From the NCBI GenBank assembly GCA_913051935.1, contig CAJXCU010000020.1, positions 1 to 41,518 on the forward strand: a stretch of DNA of 41,518 nt. Reading direction: 5' to 3'. A program made the translations under genes and the position numbers. Below the pieces are notes generated by a model. It did not search any database, had not been told where the DNA came from, and worked only from the letters and a program-made list of their open reading frames with translations. Source of the DNA: an uncultured Flavobacteriales bacterium. Its GTDB lineage: Bacteria > Bacteroidota > Bacteroidia > Flavobacteriales_D > Crocinitomicaceae. This document shows, piece by piece, positions 34,915 to 41,518 of the stretch (position 1 is the first letter of the stretch; the number at the start of each line of letters is the position of its first letter).

Positions 34915-34998
34915 ATGCAAGCCAAGTCTCAATATAAAAGTATTGAAGAGGATAAAGATGGATTTTATCTGAGGTTATTTTACCTTGTGTTTAAATAA
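34915..34998 (+). CDS. Candidate 27-residue micro-ORF directly after the NYN gene
   Basis: An ATG follows the NYN stop codon without a gap (TAA-ATG), opening a 27-codon frame (MQAKSQYKSIEEDKDGFYLRL...) that ends at TAA at 34996-34998. The position suits translational re-initiation. There is no other support and a chance ORF of this length is common. Confidence 0.2.
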   Translation: MQAKSQYKSIEEDKDGFYLRLFYLVFK

Positions 34999-35013
34999 CA
35001 AAAAACAGCCGTT

Positions 35014-35030
35014 CCTTTAGTGCATAAAGG
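35014..35030 (-). terminator. Short hairpin at the end of the WL-repeat gene
   Basis: CCTTTA and TAAAGG (35014-35019 and 35025-35030) form a 6-bp stem with a 5-base loop, directly after the stop of the minus-strand gene. A run of T residues (minus strand, TGTTTTTTG) follows about 7 bases later rather than immediately, so this is at best a weak terminator. Confidence 0.3.
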
Positions 35031-35519
35031 TTAATCCTTATTCATAGAATGAATATCATTGTGTGTCTCTTCTATTTTGTCTTTAACACGTTGTATACTT
35101 TTTGCTAAAACAGCCAGCTGTGGTAGCTTTTTAATGGCTAACCATTTCCAGCTATCATGCTCATAATCAATCGCACGTGCCACATGATATAGATTTTTAA
35201 ACCCATAATCGAGAAGCCATTTTTGGGCTTTAGCATTGCCTTCACACCCATCGATCATCGCCATAAGATGAGCATACCCGTTATCCATGAGCCAGGTCCT
35301 TGAATCCTCTTTGAGCCGAATCGCATATGAGGCATGAACCAATTCTTCATAATCATTTTCAACAAGCCACTTTTGGATTTCAATATTTCCATCAACAGCT
35401 TTGGCCCATGCCAAAATAACCATATTGGAATACTGAATAGGACGTAGAGGGACCTTAGAAGTATTTTTCGCCTTCGAAAATTTTTCTTTCGGTTTTTTAT
35501 TTTTTTTAAACCACCCCAT
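35031..35519 (-). CDS. Protein of four 25-residue Trp-Leu repeats, function unknown
   Basis: I do not recognise a family. The 162-residue product has a lysine-rich N-terminus (MGWFKKNKKPKEKFSKAKN) with no signal peptide. A repeat array follows in which Trp-Leu pairs stand at residues 51-52, 76-77, 101-102 and 126-127, exactly 25 apart. The pattern is about WLxxxGYxxLxxxxxAI. An extra copy-like segment with Trp38 precedes the array, and a charged helix closes the chain. A small helical-repeat scaffold, possibly protein-binding, is inferred. The gene follows the SpmA/SpmB-like gene on the same strand after about 70 bases. Confidence 0.75.
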   Translation of the reverse strand: MGWFKKNKKPKEKFSKAKNTSKVPLRPIQYSNMVILAWAKAVDGNIEIQKWLVENDYEELVHASYAIRLKEDSRTWLMDNGYAHLMAMIDGCEGNAKAQKWLLDYGFKNLYHVARAIDYEHDSWKWLAIKKLPQLAVLAKSIQRVKDKIEETHNDIHSMNKD

Positions 35520-35590
35520 ATATTGAGTTAAAAAGAATTAAATCATAAAATACGCTCTTCATACTTTTAAATTCATAACTAGGACAAGAG

Positions 35591-36817
35591 TTATACAAAG
35601 AAGATATACGAAACAATTATGGCTGCAATTATTCCGACTAAATCAGCAAATAAACCTGCCGTAACAGCATACCTAGTTTTTTTAATCCCTACAGATCCGA
35701 AGTATACAGCTAGAACATAAAACGTAGTTTCGGTACTTCCCTGCATTGTTGCAGCAATAAGTTCTTGTAGTGATCCGATACCGAAATTACTCATGACCTC
35801 GACATAGGCTCCTCTCGCTCCTCCTCCACTCAGCGGCTTCATAAATGCAACAGGAAGCGCATCTACCCATTCAGTCATGGACAACCCAGCGCTTAATACG
35901 AACCAGCGAGCTCCATTGAGAATCCCGTCTAGTGCACCGGAGGCTCGAAATAAAGCAATCGCACACAAAATAGCAATTAGATAAGGTATGATACTAATGG
36001 CTACATTAAAACCACCTTTTGCCCCGTCTATAAATGATTCGTAAACATTCACCTTTTTTCGAATTGCTAAAATGATGAATGCTGAAATTATACTGAACAT
36101 GATCCCTCCTCCCACAACAATGGAAACTGCCTCTCCCTCGCTTGGGTGCCTGATGACGTAATAGAGCAATAAGCCTATTAATAAAGACAACCCACCAATA
36201 TAAGAGAGCACTGTTGCATTTAGAAGATTGATTCTCTGTCTAATTGCTACGAATATCAGACCAGCTAAAGATGCAATGAATGTTGAAATCAGAATAGGCA
36301 AAAACACTTCTGTAGGGGATTCTGCTCCTGACCGTAATGCAAAAATAGAAATAGGTATAATTGTAAGACCCGATGTATTCAATACCAGAAACATAATTTG
36401 GGCGTTGGATGCGCTGTCCTTATTTGGGTTGATCTCTTGAAGTTCCCTCATTGCTTTTAGCCCAAGCGGGGTTGCAGCATTATCAAGACCTAGCATATTG
36501 GCACTAAAATTCATCATCATAGATCCAATGGAAGGATGATTCTTCGGAATATCAGGAAACAATTTTAAAAACAAGGGCGTCACCGCACGAGTTAATAGTC
36601 CAATCGCTCCTCCTTTTTCACCAACTCTCATTATACCCAACCAAAGACACATTGCCCCCGTTAGATATAATGAAAGTTCAAAACCTAGCTTGGCAGAAGA
36701 AGATAGGCTATCAATCATTTCTTTCATTACAGAGTAATCCCCTAAAACAAATGTTTTATAGAATCCAAGCGCAATTGCGATCAAGAACATCCCAAACCAA
36801 ATCCGATTCAATACCAT
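35591..36817 (-). CDS. Nucleoside-recognition (Gate) domain membrane protein, SpmA-SpmB fusion type
   Basis: The 408-residue protein joins two nucleoside-recognition (Gate) domains, corresponding to spore maturation proteins SpmA (about 1-200) and SpmB (about 210-408). About ten hydrophobic helices are visible. Family motifs include MRVGEKGGAIGLLTRAVTPLF, MMNFSANMLGLDNAATPLGLKAM, LNTSGLTIIP, the second-half KPLSGGGARG, and MQGSTETTFYVLAVYFGSVGI. It is a transporter-like inner-membrane protein whose substrate is unknown; a role in sporulation is not expected here. It is transcribed divergently from the protease gene. Confidence 0.93.
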   Translation of the reverse strand: MVLNRIWFGMFLIAIALGFYKTFVLGDYSVMKEMIDSLSSSAKLGFELSLYLTGAMCLWLGIMRVGEKGGAIGLLTRAVTPLFLKLFPDIPKNHPSIGSMMMNFSANMLGLDNAATPLGLKAMRELQEINPNKDSASNAQIMFLVLNTSGLTIIPISIFALRSGAESPTEVFLPILISTFIASLAGLIFVAIRQRINLLNATVLSYIGGLSLLIGLLLYYVIRHPSEGEAVSIVVGGGIMFSIISAFIILAIRKKVNVYESFIDGAKGGFNVAISIIPYLIAILCAIALFRASGALDGILNGARWFVLSAGLSMTEWVDALPVAFMKPLSGGGARGAYVEVMSNFGIGSLQELIAATMQGSTETTFYVLAVYFGSVGIKKTRYAVTAGLFADLVGIIAAIIVSYIFFV

Positions 36818-36899
36818 AATACTAATTTCGAATTATTTTACGAATATGTATCCACGCAACCTAAAAAGCTATCAACATCAGTTTATTAATCATCATGAT

Positions 36900-36953
36900 T
36901 TTAGAATTAACAAAGAATGTATTACCACAAATACACTACACACTAATTCTAAA
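36900..36953. promoter_or_regulatory. Perfect 10-bp inverted repeat in the spmAB/protease divergent region
   Basis: TTTAGAATTA (36900-36909) and TAATTCTAAA (36944-36953) are perfect inverted repeats 34 bases apart, centred between the divergent genes. The right arm ends 10 bases before the -7 box of the protease gene. Two operator half-sites or a loop-forming pair are possible. Confidence 0.35.
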
Positions 36954-36963
36954 GGGTTTTAAG

Positions 36964-36971
36964 TACATTTG
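36964..36971 (+). promoter_or_regulatory. -7 promoter box (TACATTTG) 4 bases before the protease ATG
   Basis: TACATTTG matches TAnnTTTG and ends 4 bases before the ATG at 36976, a start fixed by the signal peptide. Transcription would begin at or beside the start codon, giving a leaderless mRNA. Confidence 0.5.
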
Positions 36972-36975
36972 ATTT

Positions 36976-39144
36976 ATGAAAACCATCCTATTACTTACAG
37001 TATTTATATCTTCTTGCTCTCTAAGTTTATTGCACGCTCAGGGTTTTTTGAGCAACTCTGATGTTCATGATTTGTATCAGATTGATCAACAATTTAAAAA
37101 AGACCCAAGCAAACTCTTTAGAAAAAGCAAATATGCATTATTGAATAAAAAAGACCGCTTATATATAAGTCTTGTAGCAAAAACAAATAATGAATTTAAC
37201 CCCACACAAATTGAATCATTAGGAGGTCGGGCCCATGTCACTGTGAATGGACTTGCCCATCTTCAATTTCCTTTATCAAATCTAAATAAGCTCAAGGAGC
37301 TAAAAAATATTGAATTCGCATCGCTTTCGAGAAAACTGAGGCCCTGTCTTGACAGAGCAATAATTGATACCCATGTTGATTCAGTTCACCTTGGTCTAGG
37401 AAATCTACCACAGGGGTACGATGGTGAAAATATTTTGATTGGGGTTACAGATTGGGGGTTTGATTATAGCTCTCCCGTATTTTATGACTCTCTTCTGCAA
37501 GAAACTCGAATTTTGGCAGCATGGGATCAATATAAGCTAAGTGGTCCGAGTCCAAATAATTTTGACTATGGAACAGAATTTGACTCACCGAGTGAACTTT
37601 TGGCTGCTGGAAGCGATACAGCTAATATATATAGCTATTCGACACATGGAACACACGTTGCCTCAATAGCTGGTGGAAGTTCAGTCGGCACAGCTTACAA
37701 GGGAATTGCACCAGGAGCAAAATTCTTATTTGTGACCTTCCTTGTGAATGAGGGAGCGGTGCTAGATGCATGGGAATGGATGTATCAAAAATCCGTTGAA
37801 GAAGGCAAAAGACTCGTCATTAATATGAGCTGGGGACTTTACCACCTCGGGTCTTTGGATGGAAATTCGGTCTTAAGCTCAGCTATTTCCGCATATACTG
37901 ATTTAGGGGTTGTTTTTGTAAATTCTGGAGGAAATAACGGAAATGTGAATTTTCACCTCAAACACGCTTTTGAATCAGATACTATTGCTTCAAGAATTCA
38001 ATTCTATTCCTACGGCGCAAACCCAAATATGTGGGGTCAGAGCATACATAGCTGGGGTGAGGTCGAACAAGAGTTTTCAAATGCTCTGGAAATTAAAAAT
38101 ACAGCAGGTCAGATCGTCCTTCAGACACCATACTATTCGACTGAAACAACGAATACATACATAGATACTTTTCTTGTCAATGAAACAGATACGATTTGGT
38201 ATAATATTTCTGCAGATGACGCCCATCCACTGAATGGAAGACCGCAAATGCGTTTGCGCGTAAAATGTACATCAAGTGCATATCGTGTAATGTTTAAATC
38301 AACTGCAAATTCGGGAACAGTACACAATTGGAATGTCACTGAGCTAACCAATGACGTTGGGAACTGGGGGATGCCATTTTCAGCTTATGGAACTGGATCA
38401 ATAAGCGGAGATAATGAAAATGGAATTAGTGAACCTTCTTGTGCAGATGATGTGATTAGCGTAGCTGCCTATGCCTCTGGATGGGTAACACCCACGGGAG
38501 TGACCACAGGTGGTGCAATGGCCTCATTTTCAAGCCAAGGACCGAGATATGATGGTGTAATGAAACCAGATATTGCAGCTCCTGGAGTATCCATTGGCGC
38601 TGCGATTTCTTCCTATACAGATGCATCATTTTCATCCGTTGAGAGCGTAGAATTCGATGGTCGAACCTATCATTTTGCAAAACTTTCAGGAACATCTATG
38701 GCTTCTCCTATGGTTGCCGGAATAGTAGCTTTATTACTTCAAGCAAAACCCGAGCTAAGTGCTACCGAGGTAAAGCAAATTCTATTATCAACTGCCCGAG
38801 AAGATAATAAAACTGGCATTCTTCCGCTGGAAGGTGACCCGAAATGGGGACATGGAAAAGTAGATGCAATGGCTGCCATAAGAGAAGCTTTAGATTTAGG
38901 CTTAGGTCATAGTGATGAGGATTTTTCTTTCAAAGTTTATCCGAATCCAGTAAGTAATAAGTTGTATATCGATGAACTAAAAACAATAAGCATTAAAGCG
39001 ATACTGAAAGATTTTACAGGAAAGTCAAGGCAAATTGAAATTATAAATGGCAGCATAGACTGTAAGGATTTTTCTGCAGGAATGTATCTTATTGAATTCA
39101 GGCATAATGGACAAACAAATCAGCGAACATTCATTAAACACTGA
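36976..39144 (+). CDS. Secreted subtilisin-like (S8) serine protease with T9SS type A sorting domain
   Basis: The 722-residue product has a signal peptide (MKTILLLTVFISSCSLSLLHA), a propeptide-like segment (about 40-120) and an S8 catalytic domain. The triad can be read as Asp159 in GVTDWG, His224 in THGTHVA and Ser574 in SGTSMASP. A beta-rich insert lies between about 315 and 480. The last about 75 residues (FKVYPNPVSNKLYID ... GMYLIEFRHNGQ, ending TFIKH) are a T9SS type A sorting domain, so the enzyme is exported through the type IX system and may be surface-attached. It probably degrades extracellular protein. Its stop is one base from the preferred start of the acetyltransferase gene. Confidence 0.95.
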   Translation: MKTILLLTVFISSCSLSLLHAQGFLSNSDVHDLYQIDQQFKKDPSKLFRKSKYALLNKKDRLYISLVAKTNNEFNPTQIESLGGRAHVTVNGLAHLQFPLSNLNKLKELKNIEFASLSRKLRPCLDRAIIDTHVDSVHLGLGNLPQGYDGENILIGVTDWGFDYSSPVFYDSLLQETRILAAWDQYKLSGPSPNNFDYGTEFDSPSELLAAGSDTANIYSYSTHGTHVASIAGGSSVGTAYKGIAPGAKFLFVTFLVNEGAVLDAWEWMYQKSVEEGKRLVINMSWGLYHLGSLDGNSVLSSAISAYTDLGVVFVNSGGNNGNVNFHLKHAFESDTIASRIQFYSYGANPNMWGQSIHSWGEVEQEFSNALEIKNTAGQIVLQTPYYSTETTNTYIDTFLVNETDTIWYNISADDAHPLNGRPQMRLRVKCTSSAYRVMFKSTANSGTVHNWNVTELTNDVGNWGMPFSAYGTGSISGDNENGISEPSCADDVISVAAYASGWVTPTGVTTGGAMASFSSQGPRYDGVMKPDIAAPGVSIGAAISSYTDASFSSVESVEFDGRTYHFAKLSGTSMASPMVAGIVALLLQAKPELSATEVKQILLSTAREDNKTGILPLEGDPKWGHGKVDAMAAIREALDLGLGHSDEDFSFKVYPNPVSNKLYIDELKTISIKAILKDFTGKSRQIEIINGSIDCKDFSAGMYLIEFRHNGQTNQRTFIKH

Positions 39145-39145
39145 T

Positions 39146-39631
39146 ATGATTCATAGACTTGCGCGAAAGGAGCTTGGACTTATTCATAAAATGGCACATG
39201 AAATTTGGCCCATCTGCTTCAAAGATATGATCAGCCAAAAACAGATCAGGTATATGCTCGAATGGATGTATGATCTTCACCAACTTGAAAAAAACTTTGA
39301 CAAGGGTCATGAATTTATTGTGATTAAGGAGGAAAAGAAAAATATCGGATTCGCTTCATACGAAATTAAGAAGGACAGGTCATGTGTAAGGCTACACAAA
39401 CTATACGTAAATCCAAAAAAGCACCACAAAGGCTCTGGGCGGAGGCTCTTACAGCATGTATTTAGCATCGGCAGTGAGCACAATATGAATACCCTCGATT
39501 TATTTGTGAATCGAACCAATCCTGCAGTTAATTTCTATAAAAAAATAGGTTTCGAAATCATAGAATCTATTGATTTGGATATCGGAAGTGGCTACTTCAT
39601 GAATGATTATAGAATGAAAATAAAAATTTAA
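39146..39631 (+). CDS. GNAT-family N-acetyltransferase
   Basis: The 161-residue product has the GNAT fold: HEIWPICFKDMISQKQIRYML at the N-terminus, IGFASYE (strand 4), the acetyl-CoA loop KKHHKGSGRRLL (R/Q-x-x-G-x-G/A type), and the C-terminal NRTNPAVNFYKKIGFEI motif. The acceptor substrate is unknown. The frame is open to 39092, but the ATG at 39146 gives the usual N-terminus. It lies one base after the protease stop (TGA-T-ATG), which suggests coupled translation. Confidence 0.88.
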   Translation: MIHRLARKELGLIHKMAHEIWPICFKDMISQKQIRYMLEWMYDLHQLEKNFDKGHEFIVIKEEKKNIGFASYEIKKDRSCVRLHKLYVNPKKHHKGSGRRLLQHVFSIGSEHNMNTLDLFVNRTNPAVNFYKKIGFEIIESIDLDIGSGYFMNDYRMKIKI

Positions 39632-39633
39632 CT

Positions 39634-39653
39634 GTATTATGCACGCATAATAC
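39634..39653. promoter_or_regulatory. Perfect 20-bp palindrome upstream of the acyl-CoA dehydrogenase gene
   Basis: GTATTATGC-AC-GCATAATAC has perfect 9-bp arms. It starts 2 bases after the acetyltransferase stop and ends 12 bases before the -7 box at 39666, so it covers the -33 region of that promoter. This is where a TetR-type repressor site would act. As RNA it is also an 8-bp hairpin followed by TTTTAGTTTT and could terminate the upstream transcript. Confidence 0.55.
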
Positions 39654-39665
39654 TTTTAGTTTTCA

Positions 39666-39673
39666 TATATTTG
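39666..39673 (+). promoter_or_regulatory. -7 promoter box of the acyl-CoA dehydrogenase gene (TATATTTG)
   Basis: TATATTTG matches TAnnTTTG and ends 28 bases before the ATG at 39702. The -33 position falls inside the palindrome at 39634-39653 and shows no TTG. Confidence 0.6.
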
Positions 39674-39701
39674 GTGAAATTCTATATCATAAAAAACCAA
39701 C

Positions 39702-41486
39702 ATGAGTGACAATCAACCTATCAAAGGTGGCGAATTCATTATAAGAGACACCGCGCCTAAAGACATTTTTACACCTGAGGAATTTACGGAAGAGCACAAA
39801 ATGATCGCAAGCATGTGCGAAGATTTTATTCATCAAGAAATCATCCCTCACCTTGACCGAATTGACAGCCTTGAGGAAGGGCTGATGCCTTCATTACTGA
39901 AAAAAGCAGGAGCGCTTGGCTTACTTGGACTTTCCATCCCTGAGGAATATGGCGGGATGGGCGTTGATTTTAAAACAACCCTACTTGCAACGGAATATCT
40001 AGGCTTAGGCTTTTCATTTTCTGTAGCCTATGGTGCGCACACAGGAATTGGAACGCTTCCACTACTCTATTACGGAAATGACGAACAAAAAAATAAATAT
40101 GTAGCGAAATTAGCTTCAGGAGAGTGGGCAGCTGCCTATTGCTTAACAGAACCAGGTGCAGGTTCAGATGCAAATTCGGGAAAAACGAAAGCCGAGTTAT
40201 CAGCTGACGGAACACATTACAGCATCACAGGACAGAAAATGTGGATTACCAATGGCGGTTTTGCCAATCTATTTACCGTCTTTGCTAAGATTGAGGACGA
40301 CGAGAACTTAACTGCCTTCCTTGTGGAAGCAGACAGTGAAGGAATAAGCTTAAATCCTGAAGAGAAAAAAATGGGAATTAAGGGATCATCAACACGCCAG
40401 GTTTTCTTTAATAATGTACAGGTGCCCGTTGAAAATATGCTCTCAGAAAGAGGTAACGGATTTAAAATTGCCTTAAATATTTTAAACATTGGAAGAATCA
40501 AGTTAGGCGCTGCCGTTATGGGGGGAGCCAAAGGTGGAATTGATGAATCTGTTCGATATGCTTTAGAAAGAGAACAGTTTGGAAGATCCATCTCTAAGTA
40601 TGGTGCGATTCGCCACAAGCTTGCTGAGCAAGTGATTCAAACCTATGTTGTCGAATCTGCAACCTACCGTGCAGGTCAAAATATTGACGACGCAATTAAA
40701 GGCTTAATCGAAGGTGGAATGGATAAAGCCCAAGCCACACTTCAGGGGATTGAGTTATTTGCTCCAGAATGCGCTGTGATTAAAGTAGCTGGATCAGAAT
40801 GCCTAGACTTTGTTGTTGATGAGGCCGTTCAAATATTTGGTGGGATGGGTTATTCAGCTGAGGCATCAGTTGAACGCGCCTACCGGGACTCAAGAATAAA
40901 TAGAATATTTGAGGGTACCAATGAAATCAATAGAATGCTTACCGTAGATATGGTGCTGAGACGCGCCATGAAAGGAGAGCTAGACTTAATGGGCCCTGCG
41001 ATGAAGGTGGCAGGAGAGCTCATGAGTATTCCTGAAATAAAAGAACCCTCGAATTCTCCGTTAGGAGACGAACAAAATATGCTAGAGGGTTTCAAAAAAA
41101 CAATTCTTATGGTTGCAGGATCAGCGGTACAAAAACTAATGCAAACGCTTGCCAAGGAGCAAGAGGTACTCATGAATATTGCTGATGTTGCCATATGGAC
41201 TTACCTCGCGGAATCTGTCTACCTCAGAGTGCAGAAAAAAATTGATAGCCAAGGAGAAGCTGCATGTGAACACGATATAGCCATCGCAAAGACCTATTTC
41301 TATGACACAGCAGATAAAATAGCAAAGGCAGCGAAAGACGCAATTCAATCCTTTGCTGAAGGTGATGAAGCAAGGATGATGCTTATGGGGTTGAAAAGAT
41401 TTACCAAGACTCAAGCCTTCAATCCAAAAGCTGCCCGACAAACGATTGCACAGAAATTAATCGCTGACGGTAAATACGATTTCTAA
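39702..41486 (+). CDS. Acyl-CoA dehydrogenase family protein (long form)
   Basis: This FAD enzyme carries out the alpha,beta-dehydrogenation of acyl-CoA in fatty-acid beta-oxidation. The 594-residue product has the N-terminal helical domain (EEFTEEHKMIASMCEDFI), the beta domain with AYCLTEPGAGSDA and KMWITNGGFANLFTVFA, and the C-terminal helical domain with REQFGRSISKYGAIRHKLA and QIFGGMGYSAE. The catalytic base is probably Glu404 in IFEGTNEI. An additional C-terminal helical extension of about 180 residues is typical of the long Bacteroidota and VLCAD-like forms. The gene has its own promoter with a palindromic site over the -33 region; its 3' end lies 32 bases from the window edge. Confidence 0.95.
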   Translation: MSDNQPIKGGEFIIRDTAPKDIFTPEEFTEEHKMIASMCEDFIHQEIIPHLDRIDSLEEGLMPSLLKKAGALGLLGLSIPEEYGGMGVDFKTTLLATEYLGLGFSFSVAYGAHTGIGTLPLLYYGNDEQKNKYVAKLASGEWAAAYCLTEPGAGSDANSGKTKAELSADGTHYSITGQKMWITNGGFANLFTVFAKIEDDENLTAFLVEADSEGISLNPEEKKMGIKGSSTRQVFFNNVQVPVENMLSERGNGFKIALNILNIGRIKLGAAVMGGAKGGIDESVRYALEREQFGRSISKYGAIRHKLAEQVIQTYVVESATYRAGQNIDDAIKGLIEGGMDKAQATLQGIELFAPECAVIKVAGSECLDFVVDEAVQIFGGMGYSAEASVERAYRDSRINRIFEGTNEINRMLTVDMVLRRAMKGELDLMGPAMKVAGELMSIPEIKEPSNSPLGDEQNMLEGFKKTILMVAGSAVQKLMQTLAKEQEVLMNIADVAIWTYLAESVYLRVQKKIDSQGEAACEHDIAIAKTYFYDTADKIAKAAKDAIQSFAEGDEARMMLMGLKRFTKTQAFNPKAARQTIAQKLIADGKYDF

Positions 41487-41518
41487 GACAGAAATAATTC
41501 AAGATAAACAAGAGCCTC

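Overview
The window is a stretch of chromosome from a Bacteroidota bacterium, most likely a member of Flavobacteriales (Cryomorphaceae/Crocinitomicaceae-like; family-level placement is inference). The grounds are: promoters with the Bacteroidota -7 box TAnnTTTG in front of several genes; little use of Shine-Dalgarno sequences; secreted proteins with type IX secretion (T9SS) sorting domains of both type A and type B; a PorP/SprF-family protein; SprB-like and GCDS-type surface repeats; a pdhA-pdhC pair without pdhB between them; and an AT-rich, densely packed gene layout. There are no insertion sequences, phage genes, CRISPR arrays, tRNA or 16S/23S genes that I can see, and no gene-free stretch longer than 300 bases.

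Layout. 1-4215 (minus): the N-terminal part of a giant secreted adhesin-like protein that runs off the left edge, built at this end from nine exact 159-bp units, preceded by a 95-aa secreted protein. 4407-6613 (plus): an NDP-sugar epimerase and serine hydroxymethyltransferase overlapping at TTGA. 6861-9761: a TPR-PAS-GAF histidine-kinase-like protein whose ATP-binding motifs are degenerate. 9818-10920 (minus): the rpsF-rpsR-rplI ribosomal operon with a clear promoter and terminator. 11060-14465: a YbdG-type mechanosensitive channel and a DPP-IV family peptidase. 14479-15250: a small rhodanese and an unknown protein. 15289-15386: the SRP RNA (ffs).

15416-19726 is a tightly packed five-gene operon: lipoprotein, a ribulose-phosphate-epimerase-like barrel fused to a KdsD-type CBS pair, type I-beta DAHP synthase, a KdsC-like phosphatase with an extra N-terminal helical domain, and a saccharopine-dehydrogenase-like oxidoreductase. 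I regard this as the most interesting locus: it places a pentulose-phosphate enzyme, a PEP-dependent 3-deoxy-sugar synthase and a 3-deoxy-sugar-phosphate phosphatase side by side, but with DAHP rather than KDO-8-P synthase motifs.

19764-26824 is mainly housekeeping: UMF1-type MFS transporter, dapD, a lipoprotein, trhO, lgt, pdhA and pdhC. 26911-32079 encodes a 1249-aa T9SS type B secreted protein followed by a PorP/SprF-OmpA fusion, a probable exported protein/outer-membrane partner pair. 32149-36817 holds a large PLP enzyme of the Cys/Met metabolism family, a NYN-LOTUS putative RNase, a protein made of exact 25-residue WL repeats, and a SpmA-SpmB-like membrane protein. 36976-41486 holds a T9SS type A subtilisin-like protease, a GNAT acetyltransferase and an acyl-CoA dehydrogenase whose promoter region contains a perfect 20-bp palindrome.
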